Assembly: GCA_013202845.1 (NCBI GenBank)
Contig: JABMPT010000003.1
Coordinates: 1-64,000 of the forward strand
Direction: 5' to 3'
Length of the DNA: 64,000 nucleotides
Source of the DNA: Candidatus Woesearchaeota archaeon
Lineage (GTDB): Archaea > Nanobdellota > Nanobdellia > Woesearchaeales > GCA-2686295
Below the pieces are notes generated by a model, which saw only the letters and a program-made list of their open reading frames with translations, searched no databases and was not told where the DNA came from. Shown here piece after piece: positions 48,001-58,300 of this stretch; position 1 is the stretch's first letter, and each line of letters begins with the position of its first letter. A program made the translations under genes and the position numbers.

Positions 48001-51000
48001 CAAGACTCTGCTAAAAACTTGGAAGTTGTAAACACTTTGAATTTCTCTGTTGATGCAAGAAGTCCTAACTATACATTTACCTATGACTATGATTCTCAAG
48101 AGATATTTGAAGACGATTGGGAATGGATAAACTTCTTGACTGCCAACTTTACCTTTGACGAACTAGTCACTTGCACAATAAGATTAAAAAATAGCGGAGG
48201 CGGAGATGAAGAACCAATCATAGATAATGAACCACCAGAAACCAAATTCCATGAGGAATATAACCTATCAGATGGAACTTACTGGTTCAACATTAACTGC
48301 ACGGATGATTATGGTAACGCTGCAATTGATAACTTACAGGAAGTTAAGGTTGAAGGCGATATAAGCATCACAAATGCCACGCCTTCTTTTGATAAATCCT
48401 ATGAAACAGAAATTGAGTTATCTGTTGACACTATAAATAATGCTACTTGCAGATACAGCACAGAGACTTATAAATATAATAATATGCCAACAACTGAAAG
48501 CCATGATTCTGTAAACCGCGTGTTTGAAGGACCCTTCGACACTAGTGATTCAGTACAACACACAAAAATAATCAACTTCCCGGGTTCTGGAGTTTACAAG
48601 TTCTACACTGCTTGTGAGATAACCTACGAAAGACAGGATGAAACAGTCAAAGAAATAACAGAGGACAGCGATGGTGACTGGATAGTGTTCTCGGTTGACA
48701 GATTAAAGCCAGTCACAGTTGTCAACAGAACTAGCTCTGAACCACCATTACCAAAACAAGAGATGGACTTCAACAGATATTATCAAAACGTGAATTTAGA
48801 ATTCATATGTGTGGACCCAGACTATTATAAAGATGAAAACAACAAGACCTGGGGTTTAGAAGGTTATGGATGGGATGGCTCATTTGGATGTGAAAAAATA
48901 TGGTTCTGTAAAAAAAATGATACAGGAGTTTTCGAATGCAAGTGGGTTGAAGAAAGATGGGAAGTTCCTGTAGGAGGAAACGAAGAAAGAAATTTTGAGT
49001 TCTCTTTCCAATCACTGGATAAAGCTCCACCAAGTATACATAACAAAGAAGATATAAGGACTGTAACAGTCATGATTGATCCTTTCCCTCCAGACTTAAC
49101 ATTAGTTGCAACTCAAAATGGTGAAGTTGTTGAAACATTAACTTATGGAACTTACAACATAGTTGTTAATTCTTCAAAACCAATAGAAGATGTGGTGAGG
49201 TTCTCTTACTACATTGATTATGATAGTGGTGCTAGCTCCCCAACTATCTCTTTGGTATCACAAGTTCAAGGGTTAGCAGAGGATAATAGTTTCTCTGCAA
49301 ATCTAACTCTTGATGTTGCCAGATTCTACGATGAAGAAGGAGAAATAGTGTTTGACATTGAAGTAGAGGACACACATGGAATGGGAAATACAGAAACCTT
49401 CAGAAAAGATTTCGACACACTAGGACCTCCTGCTCCACAATTAAAGCCAATATTCAAACCATCTCTTTACGACGATTACAGGGGCTCCGGACAAAGCTAC
49501 AGGGATGAGCATTTGAACTGGTATCCTTTCATATACTACGACGCTGTAACTGTAAGCGATGGAACTGTATATAACAACACATACTTGATAAGAGACTTGA
49601 ACTTATTCGTAACAGGTTACACCACCGAGATACAGGGCGAGGTATTGTTCTACACTATCAAAGGACTAGGCGATGCATTCACACCAAGCAAAATATATGA
49701 CCAGATATCTCTTGCGGGAGTACAATCATCTATAGAAGACATGCCGTTAAAATTAGCAGCAAACAAAGATGCAGAATTCGTCATAATAGCTTTAGAGTCG
49801 CCAACTCAATCCCTTTCAGGACAATGGGCTCCTGGAAACTACATCCTATTCAATCCATTAGAAGATAGAATAGCAAGAACAGATTATGAAAACTACGGTA
49901 AATTCTATGAAATAACAGCTTCTGAAAATTTAGGAGTATCAGGACATAAAATATCTTTCACACCTAATCTTGAAGAGAACCTTAAACCTGGACAAACAGT
50001 TTATTTGTTTGACAACAATTATTATTACAACTGGTTTGGTCAAAACTTAGACTTTGATTACTCGCCTGCAGGCGATAATTTCTACAAACTAGTTGTTGGA
50101 TTAAACGACACTTTAAACATTGGATACACAGAAGAGTACTTCATATATGTTGACAATGCAGAACCAATCACCACATATTATGCGCCTATAGGCGGAACAA
50201 TGGACAGCAATAAGCAGATAATCATTGAGTTCAAAGAACATATTGGTGGCTCTGGGTTAAAAAATGATTCCATAAGATTTGAAATAAAGAAAGATGGAGA
50301 CTTCTTCGGCTCAAAAATTGATACTGGATTAATACTAACATATCCAGGGGAATCAAGCGGGGAATATAGAATTGAGTATGCACCTTCTGCTGGTTGGGAT
50401 GGAGGGCAATACAATGTAACTATAAACATAGAAGACAATGCAGGAAACAACTTAATTGGAATACCAAATAGTAGAATTGACTTTGTAGTAGATGGAAACA
50501 TACCTGCCCAACCAATACTAACTGTTAACGGAACAACAGAAGATAACATAGATGGATCTGGAAGAACGGTTGTTGATAATGCTCAACCAATATTTGAATT
50601 GGATTTCACAATGGAAGCAGATGGTTCAGTAGAATTCCTAAACATAAATATTACAGAGGTAGTTTTGACAGATTATGAAACAAATACAACCATTACTTGT
50701 AATTCAGATCCTATGAATTTATTCACTTGCAGCTTCAATGATGCTTTGGCAGAGGGGTTATACAGCTTTGTGGTATCTGCCACAAAAGAATTGCCAAATG
50801 GCAGCATAGGTCCTATAGGAGACTATATGCAGGATAGTGAAGGAAAATTATTCACGATAATAGTTGACCAGACAGCTCCATACTTCACTTTAGAAACTGA
50901 AAGATCATACATCAAACCAGACCAAGCATTAGTTATTACTGCAGATGTGACAAACGAGGATTATGATTTACTAGCAGATGTTGTTGTAGATGGAGAAGAA

Positions 51001-51549
51001 GTAATCTTAGAAACAGAGAAATCCGGTAATGAGTATTTATTCATAATTTCAGAAACATTTGATTGGGGAGAAGAAGGACTCAAAATAATAAACGTAACCT
51101 TAAGCGACTACGCAGGACACTACTCAAAGAAGAACACCACTGTCAATGTAGATAATACTCCACCAACAATCAACATAGTCTCTGTAGTTGGAGACAGAAA
51201 TTTCCGTACATCAAACACCAATGCAACAGTTGGAGATTGGGAAGTAACACTAATAGGAGAAGTCTCTAGCGATACAACAGTCCTGTGTTATGAACAAGAA
51301 GGAGGTGAGACAGGCTGCATAAACAAATGCGTCGGAGAAGAACAAGAATGTATAAGGCAGAATAGCACAGACCTTAGTACTTTTTATTTAACACTCTTGG
51401 TTAACGGCGCAAACTCAGCTGAAACACTAAACACAGTGTTTGTTACTCTAACAGACATATCAGGTCATGAAACAACAGGCTCATTATACATACTTCTTGA
51501 CCTAGAACCGCCAAGTGTACCAGAGATAACATTCAGAGATATCAGCTAA
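45079..51549 (+). CDS. giant (about 2156 aa) secreted Cys-rich multidomain surface protein
   Basis: N-terminal hydrophobic signal; CarboxypepD_reg-like LTGFVYDQDGNAIQGATVTAENIYSGISDANGEYSI; DUF4215-like CGNGAIDSGIEECD; Ig-like repeats. Confidence 0.75.
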   Translation: MKKMVVLYLKRFWLAILIFTLFVVVSSFSSAQAPGCCCVDELDAYYHYDEYTTAESCALLPDGVFHPEATTSTECQQICAPACTFLSCDGENIERCACGDVIITPESTDKFCCASDSSQQLYVNSSSCGLLSDCEAVDFHTLTGFVYDQDGNAIQGATVTAENIYSGISDANGEYSIQDIPESNALTVTAGALDCVEASNTTEFLGDKVLDFTLSCGLITDACNNNLPGKCCAADYECVGGTPAGPLDCNTGWTCYEGCDSTDTCTEIDISGGVCSEGECSTPDNAHCEDGAWHVYDITNTNQLDIYCNYCGDVDGNCLHRPCQTSGACDGVCPPNCDFDDDYDCEPACDIDNKGWCDTYDTKQWLFVGPDLGIDEYCSHCNDPVNCEAECGNGEVEEFAGEECDPRDVQLPTNYCDENCQLKTPVTCGNGAIDSGIEECDLTAPGEQCRGAAYDGCNELCMCNRVCSTGKDPPQALRISLVAEEPAIFLTWGLPDTCESLIEKIVVKRCDIELCGVDIDNFPISIKELFISDSQNIKDEYYIDPERTYTYAVGIIYSDEPNNPYYSFANIITGHGDCMKEHKDHFCVGDYLYSCDDEGENFPNTYNDPEECTGYCFQKPGQDDECLGAGACEECSSLYGMYSKFALSLGYDFPSVYYYEEPGQTSETLDCLSLTESKICFEQKTNKSVEILSACANVTSCYDYRTENTCDSNPCGKFLDNTDNYQCTWDPYTASNSEFELGICHPIEPAQQNCSLCKTNNPIFPYCNRDLCNLYGNCYFAAKNNYDTRDLFYSECKGILDASCKDYDDEGDCIGGTNFSLNQSNQNILSKDFFGFGKCKWYSITERCYRDADDNADHVPGPTEGGLKDCDNDFVCERDFESPVTVIDNQRFHDDVVFGKNFTIPFFVTDNVYDSDNIETYMCIANISNLDYCSDAKDRYVDGSSYQKTQTTSLTRKFSESLNSQDNYSLSYFSQDSAKNLEVVNTLNFSVDARSPNYTFTYDYDSQEIFEDDWEWINFLTANFTFDELVTCTIRLKNSGGGDEEPIIDNEPPETKFHEEYNLSDGTYWFNINCTDDYGNAAIDNLQEVKVEGDISITNATPSFDKSYETEIELSVDTINNATCRYSTETYKYNNMPTTESHDSVNRVFEGPFDTSDSVQHTKIINFPGSGVYKFYTACEITYERQDETVKEITEDSDGDWIVFSVDRLKPVTVVNRTSSEPPLPKQEMDFNRYYQNVNLEFICVDPDYYKDENNKTWGLEGYGWDGSFGCEKIWFCKKNDTGVFECKWVEERWEVPVGGNEERNFEFSFQSLDKAPPSIHNKEDIRTVTVMIDPFPPDLTLVATQNGEVVETLTYGTYNIVVNSSKPIEDVVRFSYYIDYDSGASSPTISLVSQVQGLAEDNSFSANLTLDVARFYDEEGEIVFDIEVEDTHGMGNTETFRKDFDTLGPPAPQLKPIFKPSLYDDYRGSGQSYRDEHLNWYPFIYYDAVTVSDGTVYNNTYLIRDLNLFVTGYTTEIQGEVLFYTIKGLGDAFTPSKIYDQISLAGVQSSIEDMPLKLAANKDAEFVIIALESPTQSLSGQWAPGNYILFNPLEDRIARTDYENYGKFYEITASENLGVSGHKISFTPNLEENLKPGQTVYLFDNNYYYNWFGQNLDFDYSPAGDNFYKLVVGLNDTLNIGYTEEYFIYVDNAEPITTYYAPIGGTMDSNKQIIIEFKEHIGGSGLKNDSIRFEIKKDGDFFGSKIDTGLILTYPGESSGEYRIEYAPSAGWDGGQYNVTINIEDNAGNNLIGIPNSRIDFVVDGNIPAQPILTVNGTTEDNIDGSGRTVVDNAQPIFELDFTMEADGSVEFLNINITEVVLTDYETNTTITCNSDPMNLFTCSFNDALAEGLYSFVVSATKELPNGSIGPIGDYMQDSEGKLFTIIVDQTAPYFTLETERSYIKPDQALVITADVTNEDYDLLADVVVDGEEVILETEKSGNEYLFIISETFDWGEEGLKIINVTLSDYAGHYSKKNTTVNVDNTPPTINIVSVVGDRNFRTSNTNATVGDWEVTLIGEVSSDTTVLCYEQEGGETGCINKCVGEEQECIRQNSTDLSTFYLTLLVNGANSAETLNTVFVTLTDISGHETTGSLYILLDLEPPSVPEITFRDIS

Positions 51550-51570
51550 AACCAAAAGCAGCTTGTTAAT

Positions 51571-54500
51571 ATGAAAAGAGGTGTATTGTTTTTACTATTA
51601 TTTCTAATTCCTCTAGCGCAAGCAATAGATATTTCCGTCTACATAAAAGATCATATAAATGTTACAATATCTTATCCTCAAATAGAAGTAGTTTATAACG
51701 AACCTGTAGATATTTTAGACACAGAGATTTTAAGAAGTGATGATGTACGATTTGATGTTAACTACACAACTTCTGATAATGTGAATTATGTTATGTATGC
51801 AGAGGAATATCTTACGAATAATGATTATGAGCTTCACATATTATCTATGGACTCTGTTGGAAATCCAAGTAGAGTAATACAACCTTTCACAGTTGATTCT
51901 CCATTCATGAATATCTGGATTGATTCGCCTGAGTTAGGAGTTTCCTCTGTTGAGGTATTTGACGTTGTTGTTAAAACAGGCGATACATCTGATTGTAAAT
52001 ACTCTCCTGTTCCTCTTCCACCACCACAAATTGATAATTTTAATTTCTTGTTTGATTCAACAGGAGGAACAGAACACACAATAACAGGAATATCCTTGAA
52101 CGATAACTCACCCGATGAAGACGGAAAAGACATGAGACTCTATGTGAAATGCGTTGATGAAAATGATCTCGTTCACCCAACTTCATTATATTTAGGTTAT
52201 GATCCATCACCACCATCTTTGGGAGTTACTATAACTCCCAACCCTATTACTGACACCCAAGAACCCATAGCGGTTCTTCAGGTGTCAAGTAGTGATAGGG
52301 CCATTTGCTCATATAATAAAGATGGTGTTTATTATGAATTTGAGGGATATGATTCTGATAATTTCTCAGCCTACAAAAAAGAACACTATTTGGAACTTGA
52401 CTTCACTGAACTAGCCAGAAGACTTGTACCTCAACTGTTTGAAGAAGTGATTGTTGACTACGATATTACTTGCACAAACCTTGCAGGATTGACTTCTGAT
52501 ACTGTGCAAGCGACAGCAAGAGTTGCTTTTGAAGAAGAATTCTCAATAGAAATGAAAGAGCCAGGAAGATACATTGATGACGGAACCATAATCTTTGAGA
52601 TTGAGACGAGCATCCAAACACCGGGAGGATGTAAATATGGAGAAGATTACCCAGATAATGATTTCACAACTGTGATTGGCAACAAAATCTACACTGAAGA
52701 TTTTGGAGCGCTGGAAGAAGGAGGATATTCTTATGAAGTCTCCTGCATAGCGCTAACACCTAGATCCAAAACTTTTGAGTTCACAGTTGACAGAACAAAG
52801 CCTTACAATGTTTCTGTTGAAGTAAAAGATCCTTCTTGTTCATTATCAGAGGTTTCAGGAACATTCTACGGAGAAGACAACATTAGTGGTATCGACAGAT
52901 ATAATTATAGTATTATGAAAGGAAATGATATCTTGGCTCAGGGCTCAACAATCCAGACATTTTCTGAACAATTAGACTTGGAAGAAGGAGCAAACTATAG
53001 AGTTAGTGTTATTGCGTATGATGAAGCTGGAAACTTTGGAGAGGCTCAAGCAACCTTTGCTGCCAAAGATTCTGACTCAGCAGAATGCGACTCAACATCT
53101 CCATCAACAGCCACAGAAATATTTCCAACAAGAGATGGTGTTTTGGTGCAAGTAAAATGCTTGGATTCGGAATCCGGATGCAAGGATTTGTTTGATTATG
53201 GAATCTCAACTGATTCAGAAGATTGCATAGCAAGCCAATTCAAAACACTTGATGATGGAATACTCTTTACTGAAAGCGCTAACCTTTGCTGGACAGTTTA
53301 TGACCTGAACAATAACAACGCCAGTGGCAGTGAATTCATAGAATACACAACTGCGGAAGATACCTATCCTGCGCATTGCTTCAACGAAATGAAAGATTCG
53401 ATAGAAACTGATGTTGATTGTGGAGGAGAATGTGCTGCTTGTGAAGGAGCCGCTAATTGTCTAAAAAATGAAGACTGTATTTCAAGGTCGTGTAATATGA
53501 TTACTGGGACCTGTGGAAGTCCTGCTTGTGATAATAGCTTCAGAGATGGTTATGAAACAGATATTGACTGCGGAGGAGAATGCTCCAAATGCGAGCTAGG
53601 AATGAATTGTGAGGAAGACAGGGACTGTGTCTCAGACGTTTGCAGAAGCAGTGTTTGTTCTGAAGACCTAAACCAAGATACTGATGGCGATGGAATGCCG
53701 GATTACTGGGAGAACCAATATGGTTTGGATTTAAATGACCCTAGTGATGCTATTGGGGATCCTGATTCCGATGGTTTCACAAACATTGATGAATTCACAG
53801 CAGGGACCAATCCATTTGACTCAACTAGTCATCCACCAAAAGCCGGAACAAAGGATGAACCACCTGTATCAGATTCAAACAAAAAAGTGATTTCATGGAC
53901 TTTCATACTGATAGGTTTGATCTTAATAATTGCTGGAATAGCATTCTTAATGCTTGAAAACCAGAAAAAAAAGAAGAAACTAGAACCAAGACTCATCGAT
54001 GACAAAGGTGAAATGCCTATTGGTGATGAATTAGAGGAAAAGAAAGAAGGTATTACTCTAAAGAAAGCAGAAGAAACTTTCAAGAAAAAATCTGTGGAGA
54101 AAAAGAAGAAAAGAAAGGATTTGTTGAAAGCTTTTGAAACTGATGAGAAAACTGCCAAAATAAAGGAGTTAGAAGAAGAACCCGATAAGGAAGCTGAAAA
54201 AGACGAAACAAAGACAGGTGAAGAGAAAGAAGATGAAGAAAAGAAAGAAGGCTATGTTGATATCTCTGAGTTGAAAAAGGAAAAGGATTTCAAAGAAGAA
54301 GATGTTGGAGAAAACGTTTTCCAGGAATTGGAGATGATAAAGAAAGAAACAGAAGGAGAAAAAGCCAAAGAAAGCACTGAAGAAGAGGAAACAAAGAAAG
54401 AAGAAGAAATTGTTGAAGAAAAGAAAGAAGAATTCCCTTTAGAAGTAGAAACTGAGGATAAAAAAGAGGAAGAAAAAGAAGATTTAGACCAAGACGATAT

Positions 54501-54789
54501 ATTCAAAAAACTTGCAGATCTTGCGGGTCAAAGTCATGAAGATGTTAAAAAAGCTGTTGATAAAGAAGAGGTTTCTAGCAAGGACCTTATGAAAGTGTTT
54601 GCAAACGTTACTTCTAAAAACCATATAGATGCAAATGTTTTTAAAGCAATACTGTCACAATTATTAAAGAGAGGACAGGTCTCTAAACAAACAGTGGCAG
54701 AGATCTTGTTCGAGTTCCTTGATAATAAATTGATGACAAAGAAAGAAGTGTCTGATTTGATTAAGGAGCTCAAACTCACTGCAAGATGA
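51571..54789 (+). CDS. surface protein with Cys-rich repeats, TSP3-like calcium motif, C-terminal TM and long cytoplasmic K/E-rich tail
   Basis: Signal peptide; DTDGDGMPDYWENQYGLDLNDP; TM WTFILIGLILIIAGIAFLML then about 260 aa charged region. Confidence 0.75.
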   Translation: MKRGVLFLLLFLIPLAQAIDISVYIKDHINVTISYPQIEVVYNEPVDILDTEILRSDDVRFDVNYTTSDNVNYVMYAEEYLTNNDYELHILSMDSVGNPSRVIQPFTVDSPFMNIWIDSPELGVSSVEVFDVVVKTGDTSDCKYSPVPLPPPQIDNFNFLFDSTGGTEHTITGISLNDNSPDEDGKDMRLYVKCVDENDLVHPTSLYLGYDPSPPSLGVTITPNPITDTQEPIAVLQVSSSDRAICSYNKDGVYYEFEGYDSDNFSAYKKEHYLELDFTELARRLVPQLFEEVIVDYDITCTNLAGLTSDTVQATARVAFEEEFSIEMKEPGRYIDDGTIIFEIETSIQTPGGCKYGEDYPDNDFTTVIGNKIYTEDFGALEEGGYSYEVSCIALTPRSKTFEFTVDRTKPYNVSVEVKDPSCSLSEVSGTFYGEDNISGIDRYNYSIMKGNDILAQGSTIQTFSEQLDLEEGANYRVSVIAYDEAGNFGEAQATFAAKDSDSAECDSTSPSTATEIFPTRDGVLVQVKCLDSESGCKDLFDYGISTDSEDCIASQFKTLDDGILFTESANLCWTVYDLNNNNASGSEFIEYTTAEDTYPAHCFNEMKDSIETDVDCGGECAACEGAANCLKNEDCISRSCNMITGTCGSPACDNSFRDGYETDIDCGGECSKCELGMNCEEDRDCVSDVCRSSVCSEDLNQDTDGDGMPDYWENQYGLDLNDPSDAIGDPDSDGFTNIDEFTAGTNPFDSTSHPPKAGTKDEPPVSDSNKKVISWTFILIGLILIIAGIAFLMLENQKKKKKLEPRLIDDKGEMPIGDELEEKKEGITLKKAEETFKKKSVEKKKKRKDLLKAFETDEKTAKIKELEEEPDKEAEKDETKTGEEKEDEEKKEGYVDISELKKEKDFKEEDVGENVFQELEMIKKETEGEKAKESTEEEETKKEEEIVEEKKEEFPLEVETEDKKEEEKEDLDQDDIFKKLADLAGQSHEDVKKAVDKEEVSSKDLMKVFANVTSKNHIDANVFKAILSQLLKRGQVSKQTVAEILFEFLDNKLMTKKEVSDLIKELKLTAR

Positions 54790-55268
54790 GAAAGGGTCAA
54801 ATACAGCAGGTTTTCATATATATTGTAGCCATAGTGATTGTTGGTATAATTCTACTGATAGGTTATAGAGCAATAAGTGGTTTGACAGATAAAGCCTGTC
54901 AGGTTGAGAAAACAACTTTCAAAAGCAGTTTAGAATCATACATCACGAAATACAGTTCTTACGGATCACTTCACAGAGAATCATTGAATGCACCATGCTC
55001 ATACGCCAATGTTTGCTTTGTAAACACAACAGCAATAATTGATGAAGAAACACTTACTCAAGGTCCAGACGTAATAAAAAATAGTGTGAAAGATGGCATT
55101 GAACAAAATATATTCCTTGTGAAATCAAACTTCACAGAGCCCTTTGGCTTCATGACAGAAATTGAAGTTGAAAAAAAAATAATATGTATAAATAATACTA
55201 ATGGTAAATTCTACATAAAATTTGAAGGTCTTGGGAAAAAAACCATAATTTCTTCTGGTGTTAGCTGA
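54786..55268 (+). CDS. pilin-like protein (class III signal-type N-terminus)
   Basis: MRKGQIQQVFIYIVAIVIVGIILLIGYRAI; ATGA overlap with preceding gene. Confidence 0.65.
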   Translation: MRKGQIQQVFIYIVAIVIVGIILLIGYRAISGLTDKACQVEKTTFKSSLESYITKYSSYGSLHRESLNAPCSYANVCFVNTTAIIDEETLTQGPDVIKNSVKDGIEQNIFLVKSNFTEPFGFMTEIEVEKKIICINNTNGKFYIKFEGLGKKTIISSGVS

Positions 55269-55323
55269 TGAGACAACAAAAATCAGAGATTTTTGAGTTC
55301 CATAATTTCATGGAGGTGAAATT

Positions 55324-56292
55324 ATGAAAAAAGCTCAGATTGCAATGCAGTTCAACTGGATATTCGTATTCATAGTTGGAGCAGTCATCCTGATATTCTT
55401 CCTCTATATTATTAAATCACAGACAAAAGAAGCAGACACTGAACTGGCAGCCAGCATAATAAAGAATCTTGACACTGTTGTCAAGAGTTCTGAGCAGAAG
55501 GCAGGAACATTGAAACTGATAAAGATTCCAGATGTAACCATTCAATTCGTTTGTGAAGACGGAGTTTCCTTTTACGACTTAGGCAATGGCATAAGGAAAG
55601 ATATCCCTTACGACATTATATTTTCACAAAGCAAACTTTCCGGAAATCAATTGATAAGCTGGACACAGAGCTGGGATTTGCCTTTTAGGATTGGTTTTTT
55701 TCAGTATTTGACAACAAGAAAAGCGCAATTCATAGTTGTAGATGATGGACAATTTGCGCCAGAACTATTGAAGATTCTGCCAAAAAATATTACTGTAAAA
55801 AGTATAGGGCCTAGTGACGATATACCGGATTTCAATTATGATTATTATAAAATAATAGAGTTCTCAACTCATCCTCATACCGGAGATAAACCAGCAGAGA
55901 ATGTTCATAATATAACCATCAACACTACTGACTTAAAATCTCATGGAGAAGTATCTTTTGATGGAGCTCCTGCTGTCAAATACCTTAAAGAAGAAGCTTT
56001 ACTCGGAGCAATTTTTGCAGAGGATGAAGAATTCTATAAATGCACAATGGATAAAGCATTTGATAGATTACAAACCTTAATGGATTTAAACTATAAGAGA
56101 ACTTTGAATATATCACGAGAAATCTCTGATGAAAGGTGCTTGATGTTGTATGGTTTTATTGAAGAAAAAATAAATGAAATAACTTCAAATCCAACACTAG
56201 AAAACTCTGAAAGTATATACCTGCACTCAAAACAAATAGCAAGAGATAACTTAAATTTGATTAGAAGCAAGAACTGTCCAATAATATACTAA
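55324..56292 (+). CDS. pilin-like/single-TM protein
   Basis: MKKAQIAMQFNWIFVFIVGAVILIFFLYII; GGAGGTGA SD. Confidence 0.62.
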   Translation: MKKAQIAMQFNWIFVFIVGAVILIFFLYIIKSQTKEADTELAASIIKNLDTVVKSSEQKAGTLKLIKIPDVTIQFVCEDGVSFYDLGNGIRKDIPYDIIFSQSKLSGNQLISWTQSWDLPFRIGFFQYLTTRKAQFIVVDDGQFAPELLKILPKNITVKSIGPSDDIPDFNYDYYKIIEFSTHPHTGDKPAENVHNITINTTDLKSHGEVSFDGAPAVKYLKEEALLGAIFAEDEEFYKCTMDKAFDRLQTLMDLNYKRTLNISREISDERCLMLYGFIEEKINEITSNPTLENSESIYLHSKQIARDNLNLIRSKNCPIIY

Positions 56293-56293
56293 G

Positions 56294-56794
56294 ATGAGAA
56301 AAAAAGCACAAATACAAATGGGCGAATCGATTGCAATAATAGTAATTCTATTAATACTGATGATATTCAGCTTTGTATTCTACAGCAAGTTTAAAGAAAC
56401 AGATATCCAAGAGAAGAAATCTTTGTTTGAAGAGCTTGATGTTGTGAAACTGTCTCAAATAGCTTATGCATTACCAGAACTACAATGCTCATTTGCAGAA
56501 GTGGCTGATTATGGATGCATAGACATTCTAAAATTTAAATATCTAGCTCAAATAATCACTGACAGTTTTAGTGGTGAAGGCGAATCAGGTAGAAAAGAAT
56601 ACTTCTATTACAGACAATTGTTTGGCACTTCAAAAATCAGCCTTCAAAATGTTATGGATAACAGCATATTAGAATTGTACAGCACAAACAGAACATGGAT
56701 TTCAAAAAGCGTTGTATACATGCCAGTTGTTATTTACAATCCAATAAGCGACACAAACTCATTCGGAGTTTTGGTGGTAGAAAAATATGCATAG
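56294..56794 (+). CDS. pilin-like/single-TM protein
   Basis: MRKKAQIQMGESIAIIVILLILMIFSFVFY. Confidence 0.62.
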   Translation: MRKKAQIQMGESIAIIVILLILMIFSFVFYSKFKETDIQEKKSLFEELDVVKLSQIAYALPELQCSFAEVADYGCIDILKFKYLAQIITDSFSGEGESGRKEYFYYRQLFGTSKISLQNVMDNSILELYSTNRTWISKSVVYMPVVIYNPISDTNSFGVLVVEKYA

Positions 56795-57254
56795 AAAAGC
56801 ACAGATGGAAATCATGGGATTGATCGTGATAGTAATACTTTTAGTTTTAGGAATGGTTTTCATGGTGACATTGCAAACAAATAGACCAAAGAATGAGATA
56901 AAAACTTCTTATGAAGATGATCAACTAGCATCAAACTTTATAATATCCTTTCTGAAAACAAACAGTGAGTGCAGAGGATACACAATGGAAGAGTTGATTC
57001 AGGATTGTGCTACAGGAGATAGACTTGGGTGTGGAGGATCTTGTAAATACCTCAATCAAACACTTCATGATACTATTTCAAAAACACTTGATGTGTGGGG
57101 TAAAAAATACAGATTCGAGATAAACATGCCTAACAGCAATATTGTTTTTAACTCTTCTTGTGATGCTGATGATGAAAAGGATTCTGCATTCCAACCAATC
57201 AGTCTATACCCACAAACGGGAACAGTAGTTCTCAAGTTGGATATTTGTGAGTAA
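56787..57254 (+). CDS. pilin-like/single-TM protein
   Basis: MHRKAQMEIMGLIVIVILLVLGMVFMVTLQ; overlaps upstream gene by 8 nt. Confidence 0.62.
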   Translation: MHRKAQMEIMGLIVIVILLVLGMVFMVTLQTNRPKNEIKTSYEDDQLASNFIISFLKTNSECRGYTMEELIQDCATGDRLGCGGSCKYLNQTLHDTISKTLDVWGKKYRFEINMPNSNIVFNSSCDADDEKDSAFQPISLYPQTGTVVLKLDICE

Positions 57255-57291
57255 CGAAAGTTTTTTATATTCTAAAAACGGGTTTTTCAGT

Positions 57292-57411
57292 ATGCCAGAA
57301 GAAGCAATGCCCTTCATGTTAAGCAATACAGGAAGGCTCATACTATTAATATTCGGATTGATAATCATTTTCTTAATAATAAGGGCTGTAACAGGACCCT
57401 TATTCGCATAA
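57292..57411 (+). CDS. 39-aa single-TM microprotein
   Basis: MPEEAMPFMLSNTGRLILLIFGLIIIFLIIRAVTGPLFA; fits the gap between co-directional genes. Confidence 0.5.
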   Translation: MPEEAMPFMLSNTGRLILLIFGLIIIFLIIRAVTGPLFA

Positions 57412-57415
57412 AAAA

Positions 57416-58300
57416 ATGAAAACCAAAGGACAAGGAGCAACCCATAACACTTTATTTAATATCATTGTTGGAGTGGTTGTGTTGTTAGTTTTGCTTCCTA
57501 TCAGCACAAGACTTTATGCAGGGATTACCAACAGCGTTAGAGATACTGATTGTTATTCAACTGTACTTACAAGAAGTTTTGAAACTTTTGAATATGGATT
57601 CTTGGCTCATAAAAGCGATATAGAGGTTTTCTGCCCTTCATACAAAATAGTTTTCAACGATGAGGATTACACATCACAGAGAGGGGAGGAAAAAACAAAG
57701 ATAAAAAAATATCCGGACAAAGAAATAACAGAAGAATTAGTAAATAAAGTGGTAGCTGAAGAGATGACTCAATGCTGGGCAAAGTTTGGCAGAGATAAAC
57801 TTGATGCATTCTATATACCTAGAGGTTGGAAATATTGGGCTTGGGACTGGGATCCTATATTTTCGAATGAAGATAAAGTTACTGGCTGTAGAACATGTGC
57901 AATAATATCATTCAACCTTGCAAATTACCAAATATTCAGTGGTTTGAAAGATTATATGAAGGACAGAGATATAAGTGGAAAACTAGCAGGAGAATCAGGA
58001 GCAAAAAAAATGTATGACTACATTGCAAAACACGAATCTGCTTGTGCAGACGACTATCTTGGCGGAGAGAATTGCTGGGAAGAATTTGCAAAACACAACG
58101 ATATTGCTTTCATTAATACAGACTTGACACTTGAGAGCAATCCTGTGCTTGGAAATCAAAAAAACTACTTAGTAGTTTTCGTAAGACAAGGTGTTAAAAA
58201 AGGCGGAACATTGAATACTTATTTAATGGACATCGACACAAAAAACGCTTTATGTGCGAAGGACACATTACCATTCACAGCAAACAAAATTTTAGTATGA
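57416..58300 (+). CDS. pilin-like protein with large extracytoplasmic domain
   Basis: MKTKGQGATHNTLFNIIVGVVVLLVLLPIS. Confidence 0.65.
   Translation: MKTKGQGATHNTLFNIIVGVVVLLVLLPISTRLYAGITNSVRDTDCYSTVLTRSFETFEYGFLAHKSDIEVFCPSYKIVFNDEDYTSQRGEEKTKIKKYPDKEITEELVNKVVAEEMTQCWAKFGRDKLDAFYIPRGWKYWAWDWDPIFSNEDKVTGCRTCAIISFNLANYQIFSGLKDYMKDRDISGKLAGESGAKKMYDYIAKHESACADDYLGGENCWEEFAKHNDIAFINTDLTLESNPVLGNQKNYLVVFVRQGVKKGGTLNTYLMDIDTKNALCAKDTLPFTANKILV

Noticed and set aside
54252-54506. Minus-strand Ser-rich ORF
   Set aside because: Antisense of the K/E-rich tail of the 1072-aa protein
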